From Astropecten irregularis (lineage: Eukaryota; Echinodermata; Asteroidea; Paxillosida; Astropectinidae), in assembly GCA_963971285.1 (NCBI GenBank), contig OZ020251.1, forward strand, positions 7,812,001 to 7,876,000: a DNA stretch of 64,000 nucleotides, written 5' to 3'. The notes under the pieces are model-generated. The model saw nothing but the letters and a program-made list of their open reading frames with translations. It was not told the origin of the DNA and made no database searches. This document shows, one piece after another, positions 25,158 through 39,500 of this stretch. Positions within the stretch are counted from its first letter, which is position 1, and each line of letters opens with the position of its first letter. The translations under genes were made by a program, and so were the position numbers.

Positions 25158-25232
25158 GCGTTGGATGGCTCAGTTGGTAGAGCGCCTGTACGGTATTCAG
25201 GAGGTCGCTGGTTCGAATCCCGCTCCAATCAT
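25158..25232 (+). repeat. tRNA-like sequence, SINE head (not called a functional tRNA)
   Basis: Box A-like GGCTCAGTTGG and box B-like GGTTCGAATCC are properly spaced, with TTGGA/TCCAA pairing at the ends, so RNA polymerase III promoter logic is present. The same body recurs at 27850-28040 and, more weakly, near 49300, with SINE-like tails. The acceptor and anticodon stems are imperfect, so I call a tRNA-derived SINE. Confidence 0.5.
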
Positions 25233-25500
25233 TTTTTCTTCTGTATTTCACTTTTCCATTAATCAGTAATTGATTAAAAACCAACAATTCAATCCATATT
25301 TAAAGGCGGGATGTGAGTTTGTCGTCCCGAGATTCTTTTCCCTGGTCGAGGTTTCATTTGAAAAGGTAGGAAAATGTTCTTTTTAGAAATGTAATTCTTA
25401 TTTTGAGATTCAACTATCGTTGTGCAAACGACTTTTTGATAGCCTTGCCACATATTATCTTTATTGATTCATGAGTGAGATATCATAATGGTGTCAAATG

Positions 25501-26300
25501 CAGGCGCGGTTCTACGGGGGGGGGGGGGGGGGGGGGTGGGCGGAGGCTAGGGGGGGGGGCTGTAGCCCCCCCAAAATTTTGTCTAGCCTCCCCCCCCCCC
25601 CCCCCCCCAAAAAAAAAAAAAAAAAAAAAATGCAAATGACAAAAAAAAATTCTTTAAAATACTGGATTTTTTCAGTTATTAAGCGCCAATTACATAAAAA
25701 CGCGTTGTGGGGGCTACAATGTGCATGTTTTTCGACCCCTTATAAGACATAGCAGAAGCGAGTGTTAGGCCCGCTTCAAACGTCGAACTTCTGCCGTGTC
25801 TAATTCAAATATTGGCCAAAGTTTGAATTAGACACGGCAGAAATTCGACGTTTGAAGCAACTGCCGGTTTTCTGCCGAAAGATCGACAGGTCTTGCCGCT
25901 TTTAACGGCAGAAGAGCGGCACGGCTTCAAACGTCGATTTCTTGCCGTGTCTAATTCAATTGAAACGTCCCAAATTGGAGTTCCACCCCATACCATTTAA
26001 AAAAAGAGAGCACCGCCTTCTCGCAGAAGAATATAATGCAATATCATAAGTCTCTCTTGGTCCGCCATGTTCGAATTTACATTAAGGTTAACAGAAAACC
26101 GGCGTTTGAAGCAACTGCCGAACTTCCGCCGCTTTTATGTCGATTGCAATGTATTGCATTAGACACGGCAGAAGTTCGACGTTTGAAGCGGGCCTTAGAA
26201 GAACCCAAAATATTGGGTCTTCGAGCCCCCCCGAAAAATAATGGCTCTTCTAGCCCCCCCCCCCCCCCCCCCCCAAATTTTGGCTCTAGAACCGCGCCTG
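25501..26300. repeat. MITE family C, copy 2, interrupted by a nested MITE
   Basis: CAGGCGCGGTTCTA at 25501 and TAGAACCGCGCCTG ending at 26300 are exact inverted ends. It carries long G, C and A runs (about 25520-25630, 26255-26275). It is split at 25767/26195 by a separate palindromic element. Confidence 0.78.
25768..26194. mobile_element. PIF/Harbinger-like MITE with TTA target duplication, nested
   Basis: Inverted ends GGCCCGCTTCAAACGTCGAA and its complement are flanked by TTA at 25765-25767 and 26195-26197. The 3-bp TTA duplication and GG-start TIR are PIF/Harbinger hallmarks. Internally the CGGCAGAA/TTCTGCCG and GACGTTTGAAGC motifs recur in both orientations, giving several sub-hairpins. 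No transposase is encoded. Confidence 0.78.
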
Positions 26301-26648
26301 GTCAAATGAAATCTATGGAAATTAGCGATTTAGATATGTGCAACTTCATTTTCAAAAGGCAGATTAAAGTATGATTAAACATTGGTAAATCTTGGTTTCG
26401 TGTTTTTGTGGGACACACCCTGTTTACAGATCATACCTTTAAAACAGATGAAGGATTTCAGTAACTTCTGAAAACAAAATACACTGAAAAGGCGAGTGAC
26501 TCCATCAGGGAATCCCGGATCTAGGTGCAAATTGAGAGAATAGAAATCGTCATCAACATAATTATTAAGATGTGCATGGGATATCCAGGAGGAATGTAAA
26601 ACAGGTCCATCTTTATATAGTAACAGTCATTCAAACAAAACAAATCAA

Positions 26649-26990
26649 TTAAAGGTAATATTATTCTTTGGTAGCACACCGAAACAAATACCTTCACAGA
26701 TGTACCTATAGCTTACAGGGTATAAAGATGATGATGGTAGAAACATACCGTTAAAACATTTCTGCCTATAATATTGCATTTAACTAGAAAAGAGTAAAAC
26801 CAGTGACCACAACTATTTCTGATCTTTTAAAGATCCAAAATAAAAGAGAAAAGACTTAAGAAATGCCTGTTACCGTTTTACACATGTTTTCGCAAAAAGT
26901 GGGCACCATATGAGACTGAATTTTTCACAGATGACTGTTACTGTATCCTCTTGATATGTATGGCCAATAAATCTGTATTTATTTGATAAC
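26649..26990. repeat. MITE family A, copy 5 (one end decayed)
   Basis: It starts TTAAAGGTAATATTATTCTTTGG. Internal landmarks are intact, but similarity fades after CTGTATTTATTTGATAA, so the last terminal repeat is missing. Confidence 0.72.
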
Positions 26991-27577
26991 TCAGACATGT
27001 TTATTCAAGTGTAAAGCAATGTCAAACAGGCAAGGTGATTGGTGATGGGAACCTAACGACGAGTGACACCGTTTCTGCTTAGGTTTGCTTTACATGTATA
27101 CCGTACATCCTTGTGTCAATATTCCATACTGCGCATCATCAGCTTACGCGGATGTAAGATTGAATTTCCAGTCGTTTTGAATCGTCACTGCGTACTTGCG
27201 TTCTGTTTTGGGCTACCGTGTAATTGAATTGACAATTTTCAGACGTGACTCTTTCAAGGGCTTATTGGATATTCACAGAATCTGTTGAAAGGAATTAATC
27301 TCATCATGCATGCGTGGTTCCACATCTTAGTTATTGCAGTTTCGCGTGATACGTACAGGATACCAGTGTTATTTCTGTTTAACTTCTCCAAAGCGAGAGT
27401 GTACATGCATTTGACTGGAGAGAGCACCAAACTATAAAACATCTTGGTTCACTTGAATACCGGCGGTTGATTGGGAAACAGACAGTATCCAGTGTGGGTT
27501 TCATACACAAAGCATCTTCATATCAAACGTTGCTTTTAGCTGTGTTTTGGTTCGGGGCATCACCAAATGCCTGAACC
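26991..27577 (+). other. Upstream region of the GABA-B receptor-like gene
   Basis: No coding signal or repeat is recognised. It presumably holds the promoter and 5' UTR of the receptor gene starting at 27578; no clear TATA box was identified. Confidence 0.4.
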
Positions 27578-30500
27578 ATGCGTTATTCTAGATTGAGCCT
27601 CGTCGTAGTGGTTGTACATGTTTTGCAATGGCACCGGGGTTTGCAGCTGGCAGCGGAAACGGAGCTGCACGTCGCCGGGCTTTTTCCACTATCGGCCCCC
27701 GGTTGGATCGGGCAGTACGGCCTGCAGGGTCTGACGGCCGTGGAGTTGGCTATCAAGCAGATTAACAACAGATCCGACCTCCTGTCAGACTACAAACTAG
27801 TACTTGATTACAATGATACTAAGGTAAATATCTTCTTTCTTTCTTTTTTATTGAAAAGTGAACCAAGAAAAAATACTAGAGCGGGATTTGAAACAGCGAC
27901 CTTCTGAATACCGTACAGGCGCTCTACCAACTCGGCCATTATTTTTTACCTATTTTGGGGTCGCCACCAACTGGATGGTTCAGTTAGTAGAGCGCCTGTA
28001 CGGTATTTAGGAGGTAGCCGGTTCAAATCCCGCTCCAGTCAAGTTTTCTTTGTTCAACTTTCAATGACTTTAAATTTAGTCAGTTTCCCTTGTGGTTATT
28101 TGATGACTTTTTTTTGTACAAAGATAAGCTTTTCAAAGATTATTCTAATTGTAAAGATGTTGAAAACTAGAGATTTGAATCGAAGTTATTTGTTTTCATT
28201 AAAAAAATAACACAATCAAGAATATAAATGTATATAATACACAGTATAACGTTAATGGTACAAATTGCCACACTCGGTGATGTTAACAAGAAAGTAATCT
28301 AAAATGCATCTTTCTGCCAAATGTTCACGTAACTGTTATACTCTTGTTTCTAGGCGTCATCGGCTGTTGCTATGACGGCACTGTTTGATCTTTACCGCCG
28401 TAAACCAGTGAAGATCGCGGTAATCGGAGAGCTGCTTTCAACGGTTACTCAGGATTTGACCGGTGTAACCAGTCTATGGGGCTTATCTCAGGTAAGTGAT
28501 GCGATGACATCAGTTGATTAATAGAGCATTGAAACAAAACTTAATCAAGGGTCATTATTACAACCGTCACTTTTAGATTTTAGCAACCAGGAGTCGATTT
28601 CACCAAACTTATCGTAACTTACTACCAATCGCATGACTTTTGAATGCATTGAAACCTTACGTAGGGAGTATCCTTTGTAGGGCCTAACTCGAGTTACGAT
28701 CGATCGTAGGGCTTCGTGAAATCGACCGCAGGACAGTAATAGTCACCGTTCTATGGGTTTTCCAGGTCATTTTCACGCATTCATGTTCATGAGAATTTGC
28801 CTCCTCGATTTAAACCGTCACTCGATTTTCCTTTGATGCATCCGTGTTCACATAGTATTGCATTCAATTACACACAGCAGTCGTTCAGTTTAGTCATGCA
28901 AAATCGGCATTCAATTTAGTACGCTGCCAACCGCCGTTGCGAATTTTGAATGCTGTTCGAATGGAATCTTAAAATGAAAGTCGTTTAGTTTTATAAATCA
29001 CATGGCGCTTGTGAATAATTATTTGCTTGCACATGATGTGAAATCGAATGTCTATTTTTGAGGTGCCTTGCAGTTTCACGCGAAATGGAATGACGCAGCG
29101 TTTAAAATGTCCGCTGATTTGGCAAAAATGACCGGGAAAATCTGATGCTCCATCGGTATCTCTGCCTTATTTCCCCATGATCGCCCTAAGGCTTGTTACA
29201 CACGTTCCTCTGCACGGTTACATCCATATACAGTGTATGACACCTAAAGCGAATACTGTACGTTACTCTTTCAGCATCTTCCCGCACACTGCCTCACTAT
29301 TGAACGTTTTACCTGCAACCTGTTTCCTTCCCCCTTTCGAATGACTTGTCTCCTAAACGCAACATAAACACTCACCTCTCTTCCTCTATTATGCTTCTGG
29401 TTCTTCTCTTTAAGTGCCTTTTTTCCTCACCTCGAGTGGCCTTATGGGGTCTTTTGTTGGGCAATTTCCATAAACAGATGCCATTCTGCTTGACGATTGA
29501 AAACTTAACGCAGTTCAATTAACACAAAAATAGGGCACAAGCATTTAAAACCTACTATAGCACTACTTACTGTATGATAGTTTAGCACCCCTGTCAAGAA
29601 ATTAAGTTAAAGGTAGTATCATACTTTGGTAAGAGCCCAAAACAGAAATGTTCACAGATTTACGTATAACTTACAGGGTATGAAGATGGTGGTGGTAGAA
29701 ACATACCGTTAACATTTTTCCGCCTGAAACGGTGTTTTTATCCAGATATTAGTAAAACAACGACCGAAAACCTTTTTGATCTTTTAAAAGATCAAAAATA
29801 AAAGAGAAAAGACTGTGGTTGTTTTTCACTGTTTTCTTAAAACGTGGACACCGTATGGGACTGAAACGTTCACAGATGACTGTTACTGTATCTGTTTTGA
29901 TATTTGTATCCATGAATCTGTATTTCTTGGATGAAAACCAAAGTATGACACTACCTTTAATATGAGATATGCCCTTACGTCCAGGATTGTCACCTTAAAC
30001 CTTTAACTCGACAAAATGCACCTCGCGCAATGACAACTTTGTAATGAAATTACATAGAACAATATTTTGAGAAAAAATATTCGGACAGAAAATATATAGG
30101 TCACATAAATACTGCATCCTTGAAGGTCATATAATTTTTGTTGACCCAAGAAAATAATGCATATTCACGAGCAGAAATACCAAGGAAGATACAGTAGGCC
30201 TAACAGTCATCTGTGAAATGTTCAGTCCCATGCTGTGATAAAAAAAACAGTGAGAAAACAGTCAACAAAATTTCACCATAATTGTTGATCTTCAAAAGAT
30301 CAAAATTGTTTCTGATCATTTTGTTTTACTATATTCTGATAAAAAATACAGCATTTCAGGCAGAACAATTGTAAGAGTATGTTTCTACCATCACCATCTT
30401 TATTTTATACCATTAACAGCTTTGCTGGGTATTATGTGGCTTCAAATTGTGGTATCACTATTGAAAACATGTGGTATTATTTGAGGAGCAACAAAAAACA

Positions 30501-33500
30501 AGATTCATTTCCTCACAATGCAACTGAAGAAAAGGTTTTATCTGACCTCTTACCAAGTCCTTGATAGGTATTTTGATGAATGATTATGTGATGATATAAT
30601 TCATTATCCATTCAGAGAGAAACAACATTTAAAAATAAAATAAGTCAGAAGCAACAGCTTTAACCCATTTGTTGAATTTTGTTTTGTTTTCTTAATTTTT
30701 GTTGTTGAAATTTTTACAATAGTTTTGGGGATATTACACAAAAGTGCTACATCAATTTGAGGTCAAATAATACATAGGAATCTTCCCTGAGGTCTATTCA
30801 ATCAATTTCTTAAGTCAGACCTTAGATGTAGTAAGGGTTGAGAGCTCAAGTTTTTTCATGGTCCATGCTCCTTGTCTAAAAATGCTTATATACTCAGGTA
30901 AGGCTTACAGAGCCGTATTTGCGCAGTAAATTGAGTGTCTCCCCCGGCGCCTCGAGTACCCCTTTTCTGCTTGTTTCTATGAAGTGTCTCCTCTTGTTAC
31001 GTGGATTGCCAATACCATTTTACTGTCAGTACCTTAAGACTGCTTTTTCCTCAAATAATTGAACAGTAATCTCAAATCATCAATGATTAACTTTATGTGA
31101 GAGGAAGTACGGCTGAGTTAGCTGTAGGTGCAATAAAATAGTGAAAGCTGTTATTCAGAATAGAGTGCACTCTCCCTTGTGCAAAAGCATTTTCAGACTG
31201 TTAACACGTACTTTTGTATTGAAGTGTTATGCCATCATTCTGATGTCAATATAAAATTGCAAAACCTTTAAAAGAGCGAACACACTTTTTCCTTTGTTAA
31301 TCAGTAAAGTACACTCTTCCTTTTTTATTCTGGAAAACGGTTGGAAAGTAAGACTTTTGTTATCAAAGAGACTATGAGTTAGGATTATATATTATCACAT
31401 GAATAGAAAAATATAAACTAGAAAAGTTGAAAACAAGAGATATTTGGAAATGAAGAACATTATAAGGCAATTACATGGCGAAGTTTCGAAAGAAGAATTT
31501 TTGTTAAATGTATACTACCTGTATCATTCTTTGCTAATAATGAAACAGAAAAGCTACACTTATTTACCTATAACTAATATAGTATAAAGATGGTGATGGT
31601 AGAAACATACCATTAATAATATATGCAATCTTTATCCAGAATACAGTACAAGAAATGACCAAAATAATTTTTTTTTTAACTTTTAAAAATCAAAAACAAC
31701 GGAGAAATGTTTGAAAAATAATGTTTGCGTTTTCACTGTGTGTTTTTTTTTCTCTTAAAAACTGGGCACCGTAAGGAACTGAAAAAATCACAGATGACTG
31801 ATATTGTATCTTCCTTGATATTTGCGCACATGAATCTGCATTCCTTTGACATGCAGACCATAGTGTGATATTACCTTAAAACAAATCACAAATGAATTAA
31901 GTCGTAGGTTTTTTTTTTTTGAGGATTATTCTTTGATCATTATATATTATTCATCATTTTCTGTTGAGGGAAATATTTTAGAACGTAATTACTTTTTTCA
32001 ATCTCCTCCCTGGAGTCTATTCGGCCTCTTCGTATGCATAATTGCAATAGCAAAATATTTTTGTTTCTTTGCATATTTTCATTGGAAGGCAAAAGCCTGA
32101 CACATTTTTGAAGAAAAAAAAAACTATAAGGCACATAATTATATACGTCTTCTTTTTACAGAATGAATCCCAATATATTTTGATAGAAATCTGATTATTT
32201 GGTTTCAATTACTTAGATTAGTTGTTTTTGGCATAATTTCCCTCCGGGTTTATATGGGGCTAGGGGAAGCCAGAACGTATTAAAGAACGTATACAGTTGT
32301 ACCCTACGGGAATTGTTCAAAGCAAATCAATTTTATTCATTATTATTTTATCGGGGAGATAGAATTATGCAAATTAGGTTTGCCCTTCACCGATATGTGT
32401 ATCAGCACATATTAAAGTGCATATACCACATCTTTTGAATGCCAATTAACACGAAAATCGTGCGCTGCCTCAGGTGGGAATTCGGAAGCCACGACCTCCT
32501 GCTGACCCCTGCTTGCGTGGTGGTTCAGTGGCATGATACCTGGCCTAGTAAGCAGAGGGTCGTGGGTTCGAATCCCATCTGAACCAGCGCTTGATTTTGT
32601 TTTCCATGGGCACTTATGAATCACTGAGTTGTAGTGATGATAAACGTCTGGCAAGCATAGTTCAAATCACGTTCATGTAGACAATGCACATGGGTATATA
32701 ATTTCTATTTTCGACAAATAAACTTGTATCAAATAGGGCCTACATATTCTAATTTTTAAGCGTATCTGAAAGATTGAATTTGTATAAATGACACATCTTT
32801 ATGTCTATATTTCTTACCGGAATTAACAGTAAACTCCCCCTGACATTTTTTTTTTCTTTTTTTACTCAAGAAAAATCTGTAAATACTGTTGTTGTTTTTT
32901 GTCATTTTAAAACCTTAACTTAAGACACTAACGAGGACACGTCTTAAGCTACCAAAATCAGATACAGACTACATGCAAGTGTATAAGTTTACTTTCCATT
33001 GCATGTGAATTCAAGTGTGAATCTGATTGATGACAATTTCTGAAAATGAAATTCCGCTGACTTTCTTACCGATCAAGGTTGTACAGCTCCGATACAAATC
33101 CAGCCAAGGACTTCGTTCATATATCTTAGAATTTTTCGATCCCAATCAATTTGACCTTGAATGGTGATTTTTAATTCTGTCGACGCCGTCTGGCATTCAG
33201 AGCAGATAATTCATCATTTTTTAAGGATGACATGTAGTGTCATTTATTAAACAAAACAACTGCCTACGCTTGAACCAACACGATTGTTCATGCACCTTTG
33301 CACAAAGTCAGTATAACAAAATCCCCGAAATGCGCTTAAATGGTTATCGACAGCCATGTACTCGCGCTGAACTGTCTACGATTACGGCAGGGGACCAGTG
33401 GAACAAAAATTGAGCTTTAGGCATGTAGCCGCCAAAATAATGTAATAAAATCCTTTGCTATTAAAGATATATAATACATGATTGGTAAAAGTCACAGAGC

Positions 33501-36500
33501 AACACTCACACTTTCTCTGATCCAGCATGCGCCTGAAAATAATCAACCTGTCAAAATTTGAGTTCCATCGGACAACTGAGTATCAAGGAAATGGCGAAAA
33601 CCCGACTCAAATTGTCTTATAAACATAAAGAATGCTTTAAATGATCGTACCCCGTTATCTGTTTTCGGTCATTGTTTTACAAAATTCTTGATAAATACGG
33701 CATTTCAGGTGAAAATATTTTAACGGTATGTTTCCACCAGCACCATACACTGAAAGTTATAGGTAAGTCTGTGAACATTTCTGTTTGGGTTATGTTACCA
33801 ATCATGCACTAGACCTTTAAATGTAGTATCATACTTTGGTAAGAAACCAACACAGAACTTTTCATAGATTTACGTATAACTTACATGGTATGAAGATGGT
33901 GGTGGTAGTAACATACCGTTAAAATCTTTCAGCCTGAAATGGTGTTTTTATGCCAGAAATTATTAAAACAACGACCGAAAATCTTTTTGATCTTTTAAAA
34001 GATAAAAAATAAAAGAGAAAAGACTGAAGAGATACTGTGGTTCTTTAACACTGTTTTCTAAAAAAAAATGGGCACCGTATGGGACTGAAATTTTCACAGA
34101 TGACTGTTACTGTATCTGTCTTGATATTTTTGCCCATGAATCTGTATTTGTTGATAAAAACCAAAGTATGATATTACCTTCAGCTAAGATCCTCGTGATG
34201 TGTGGGAAGTTGACTACTTTCCCCTAATCCAAAATCCATTCTCTGTCACGTTTTTCTACTCCAGATGGCCTTTGCATCTTCTGCAATCGAGTTGTCTGAC
34301 CGAAACAAGTACCCCTACTTCTTCCGGACGATCGCATCGGCCGACGAGCACCCGCCCGTACAGCTGGAGATATTCAGGCAGTTCGGCTGGACGAAAGTGG
34401 CCACTCTACACGAAACCAGAGAGCCTCATACGGGGGTAAGGGAAGTCCGGAAACACTCCCCAAGGTCCACTGCTCCCCACAATTTCCCTGGGGAACCTTT
34501 CTCGTGTAGGACATTCACGATCCAATAGTTTACTGGGCGAAAAGGTCGTGTAGGTCATTACATGTATACAAGATCTGTTGTGGTCGGGTCGGACAAAGCC
34601 ATGAGGCAAAAAAGCTGCAAACACATTCTAGAAGTTGATGATATTAAGGCTTATCCACTGAGTGATAATGGGGAAAGGAGCAAACAATTGTCAAATGAAC
34701 CTTCCTCCTCATTCATTTACAACAACGGTGAAGTTGCATTTTGTAAAATACGGTGGACACATATGATACAGGTATAATTTAAAAAGCCTCTTTTTTGATA
34801 CCTTAATTTTAGAACGGATTTACGAAACGAAGCCGAAGCCTGAGCCTGAGTCTAGTATCCGTTTCGTACAGGCCCATAAAGAGGAATCGGGATTCCTGAT
34901 GAAAATGCAATATTTTTTTAGGATTTCGTTTTTATATCTATTTTTCAGGTAACTCGGCGATTACAAGGAATCATTGAACACGTGCCTGATGTGTCGATCA
35001 TTATATCAGAAAGTTTCAGTGAAGACCCTACCGAAGCTCTTCGACGGATCAAGGTATAGCAAATAATAATTATAATTAACCACTTTTATATAGCGCGTGA
35101 TGCTTCTATGCGCATATTACTATTATCCATTGTTATGATCTCATGTTCGTTATGAAAATATTGGTTAATGTATTTTTCAATTGGAATTAGCCCAAGTACG
35201 TTTGGGGGTTAGATTTGATATTTTATGTATTCGTAGACAGGCAAACTACGTGTTTTTTAGACGTTGTTTAATACGTGACAGACAAGGAATGGCGGACGAA
35301 TGCTAATACATGAAATACACGAGCAGCGTGCGTGTATGGTGACCGGTTTAGTTGCGCATGGTGGGGAGGGTGTACGGGCTTAGCAGCGCACGAGGGAACC
35401 ACATAAATACCCGCGGGAAGTGTGGTTTTTAAAGGTAATATATATCATACTTTTTTTTTCAAAGAAATGCAGATTCATGGGCAAAAATATCAAGGACGAT
35501 ATACAATAACAGTCGTCTGTGAAAAATCAGTCCCAAAAGGTGCCCACTTTTTGAGAAAACAGTGAAAATTGGCCACGGTATTTCTTAATTTGTTTCTCTT
35601 TTAATATGTTTGATCTTTAAAAGATCAACAATAATTTTGGTCACTGGCTTTACTCTTTTCTTGATAAATACAGCATTCCGGGCAGAATAATTGTAACAGT
35701 ACGTTTCTATCATCACCATATTTATACCCTGTAAGTTATAGGTGAATCTGTGAAGATTTCTGTTTTAGTATACTACCAAAGTATGAAAATACCTTTAAGG
35801 GTGCTATCATACTTTGGTGGCATACCAAATCAGACATCTGCACAGATTTAACTACATGGTGCAAATATACCTTTAAGATGTTTCTACCTGTAATGCTGTA
35901 TTTAGAGTACAACCAATGACCAAAACAATTTTGACCTTTTAAAGATTATAAATAACGGTGAAAAGTTTTTTTTAATACTGTGGGTCTTTTTTTACACCTT
36001 TTCTTTAAAACGTTGGACTGATTATGGGGGATATACTTGGGACTTGAGACTTGGGACTGTGAAATTCAAAGATCACTGTTATTGTATCTTCCTTGATGTT
36101 TCTCCATGAATCTGGATTTCTTCAACAAAAAGCAAAGTACAATACTATTATATAAAGCACCACTTTCAATCAAGCTCATGTTTATGCTACACTGTATATT
36201 GTCGGTCTCTTCTCTGTTGGGTGTGATGATTGAATGAATAGATAACTGAAGTTATCATATTGAAATGCTGTCATACAATCCCATGCATCTTTGATTTGTT
36301 GGGAATGAATATGAGCTGCACTATAAAGGATTGGCATCGAAAAAAAAAAACCGTGAAGAATATATAAACTATACATGTATTCACCGTGTATAAGTCCTTT
36401 GCATATTGTCTAGATATCATCTTCTGAAGAAGGTTGTTTGATTTACAAGTAAAGACACCATGAAAATGTCATGGATAGAAATATTTTCTCCATCACTGCA

Positions 36501-39500
36501 AACCGGACGGGAAACATTGCCTTGAATGTGATTTGATGGAAGATTACAGATAAACAAACCTTCAAATTTTACTTTATGATGTTTTTTCTTTCAAGCTGTT
36601 TAGAGATTCCACAGAATTAAAGGCACAACACAAGATTGATAAAATAACAAACCCGAACAGAAATGTTCACATATTTACGTTTAATTTTTTGCTGGAAGAA
36701 AAATATCGTAAAACAATTTCTCCTGAAATGGTGTATTTATCCCCCAGAAAATAGTGAAACAAAGTCTTCTTTATCTCGGAGCAAGTGTAAAAAACAGGTT
36801 TTATGTTTTCGAGATTCAGATGTCCGATTGAGCTCAAATATCCACAGGTTTATTGTTTCATGTATAAATACTGGATCAGACATAATGTGAGTGCTGCTCT
36901 GTGACCTTTACCAATCATGACTATTATACCTTTAATGATGATGTTGAAAAGGCAAGCATTTTGATTATTCAATAATTAGACACGTCCATAGTGGATACAT
37001 AGTAAGATAAATTTTGGTAACATTGAGGTATTTGTTTGACTGAGGTCTTAGAAAAAAATGAAAATGGTCGATTAAATTAAATTTATTTTATTTTCCCTTA
37101 GGACAGAGATGCACGCATTATCATCGGAAATTTCTACGAGTCGACTGCGCGAAAAATATTCTGCTTGGTAAGACATTGAATTTGAAGATTTTGTATTAAT
37201 AATTGCCAGTTCATGTATGAGAGATATTGGGTATAGGTTTATTTATTTAAATTTCTTTTCTTTTCTTTTTTCTGATATTTATCCAGGGTACTTATTCACC
37301 AAAGGGTGGTCTTCCATAAGTCCCTAACATAGGTTTGAAATTAAAACAGCTTACATACAGACATTTACAAGAAAACCAATAAAAATAACAATTGGACCAA
37401 TTAAAAGGGGAAATAGTAAAAGACAAAACAGTCACGTAAAAATTAAAAAAGTGCAAACAGGAGCAATTACAGGTAATACACGTTACGCAATCAGCACTAC
37501 ATACAAATTAATATATGTATTAAGATAATTATAAAACAGGGGAAAAACAAAACAGCAAAACAGTGATATAAAGCTGCAGTGTAAATATTGCATCATACAA
37601 ATAAAACAACATAAAGACATTGACAAGAAAGCAATACAAATTTCAATTAAACTAATTAATTTAAAGGAGAAGTATTTGAAAACAAAACAGTCACTAAAAG
37701 TTATAAAGCGCAACCAAAAGCATATGGAAGTAATATACAATTAAATCATCATTAAAGTTAATATAAAGATAGGAGATACATCCCCATAACGTTTGATATT
37801 TATTTCTGCACCGTTTGCTGTCGGAAAAAGACTACACTGCCATGCGTGTTCCTTTTTAAAGGTTCATAATTTCTAAGATATCATTTGGCGCGTAAAAATG
37901 TTTTAAAACAATGTTTATATCAAGGTTATTAATTTCAGCCATCGAATGTCTGTTTCCTTGTGCTTTTTAGGCCTATGAGTTGGGCCTCTACGGTAAGAAA
38001 TACCAATGGTTTGTGATCGGGTACTACACACCTGGTTGGTACAACAGAGGCACGATCCAAGAAAACCTGGGATGCAACAGCAGTTTGATTCGAGACATGG
38101 CTGAGGGCTACATGACGGTTACATGGAGCATGAATGGCAGGGAAAATACGACGACTGTTTCCGGAGAGGTACGTTTCTGTTCGATGTTGTCCGATTCACC
38201 AAAAAAGTGTGCTCACCACTGAGGTTTCATTATGGACATTCACAACAGCCATTTCCTGGATTCACTATCGATGTATTTTTTAAACACTTGATGAATGTAG
38301 GAGGCATATTGACATGATTATAAGAATAACACCCAAATAAATTAATAAATTCATATGTATATTTTAAGAAGATCAATAAATCAATTCAGTTCACTGATGA
38401 TAGCCATATTTCTGAAGATAATATTTTTACTAGACTTGTGTGGGTGCAGCAAAATGTTTTATCATCAAGATTTATTTTTACCAAAATCAAGTCGGCATTC
38501 ATATCAACGCAATGTTTTATAACAACTTGCTTGTGGTGGACAATGTTTATTATTGCCGTTAGACATTCCGGAAACTCATCATATTGATACATTTAAAGTT
38601 AAAATAAAGTCACAATTTTTCATTATTTTGCATACAAGTAGTTGGTTCCGTTGTACACGTATATTGTTTGCTAAGCAATCAATATTTGTGTGTTTGTTTT
38701 CTTTTTCTTCCTTTTTTTTTCAAGCGCTTTTAGGTTTTGTGTAGAATTTGCGCTACAAAATTAACCATTTGTAATATGAGCCTTAAACGTGAACCTTTCA
38801 GGCCTACATTTCTATTCCCAGACACCAGCCTGGTTCAGAGACTACGTCAAGCAGAACTCAGGGCAGTCCATTAGTCTTGACGGCCAGGACGTGGCGGCCA
38901 ACGCACACGACGGTATGTGGGCATTAGCACTTGGGCTGAATAGCTCCATGGACGAGCTGAACCCAAAACGGCTGGAGTCGTACGTCTACGGTGACCTGGA
39001 GATGGCGGCCATTTTGGAGGAACATATCAGAGCGGTGCAGTTTTATGGGGTTTCCGTAAGTCACAATAATTATATGTTTTAATTACAATTATACACGGAA
39101 GGAACCCACATTCCCTAGCATACGCTCGGGGACTTTTTCGTTCTTACTTTCCGTGCGGCTACACTCTAAAAAAAATTGGGTAAAATTCTTACCCTTTTGA
39201 GGTTAAAAAGGGAACATGGTTGTCGATTTGGGTAAGAATTTTACCCAACTTTCGATGTGTAAGAATTTACACAGGCCTGTGTAAATTATAACCCAATATT
39301 GTGTAAAAATAGACTTTACCCAGAAACAACCATGTTCCCTCCATCGCACAAAAGTTGGGTAAACCTTACCCAACCCAAATGTTACCCAGGTGTTGTGTAA
39401 AATTCTTACCCAGATATTGTGTAAAATGTTCTTACCCAACACAGTTGTGCTATTCTTTTACCCTTTAGTTGAGTAATTTTTAGCCTGCTACTCGGTTAAA

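Noticed and set aside
25158-25232. Genuine tRNA gene
   Set aside because: Boxes A and B are present, but acceptor and anticodon stems are imperfect and the same unit recurs with a SINE-like tail.
38789-38821. Earlier acceptor (TTTCAG at 38801) for receptor exon 7
   Set aside because: It would put the exon out of phase with exon 6; the CCCAG acceptor at 38817-38821 gives phase 0 and a receptor-like continuation.
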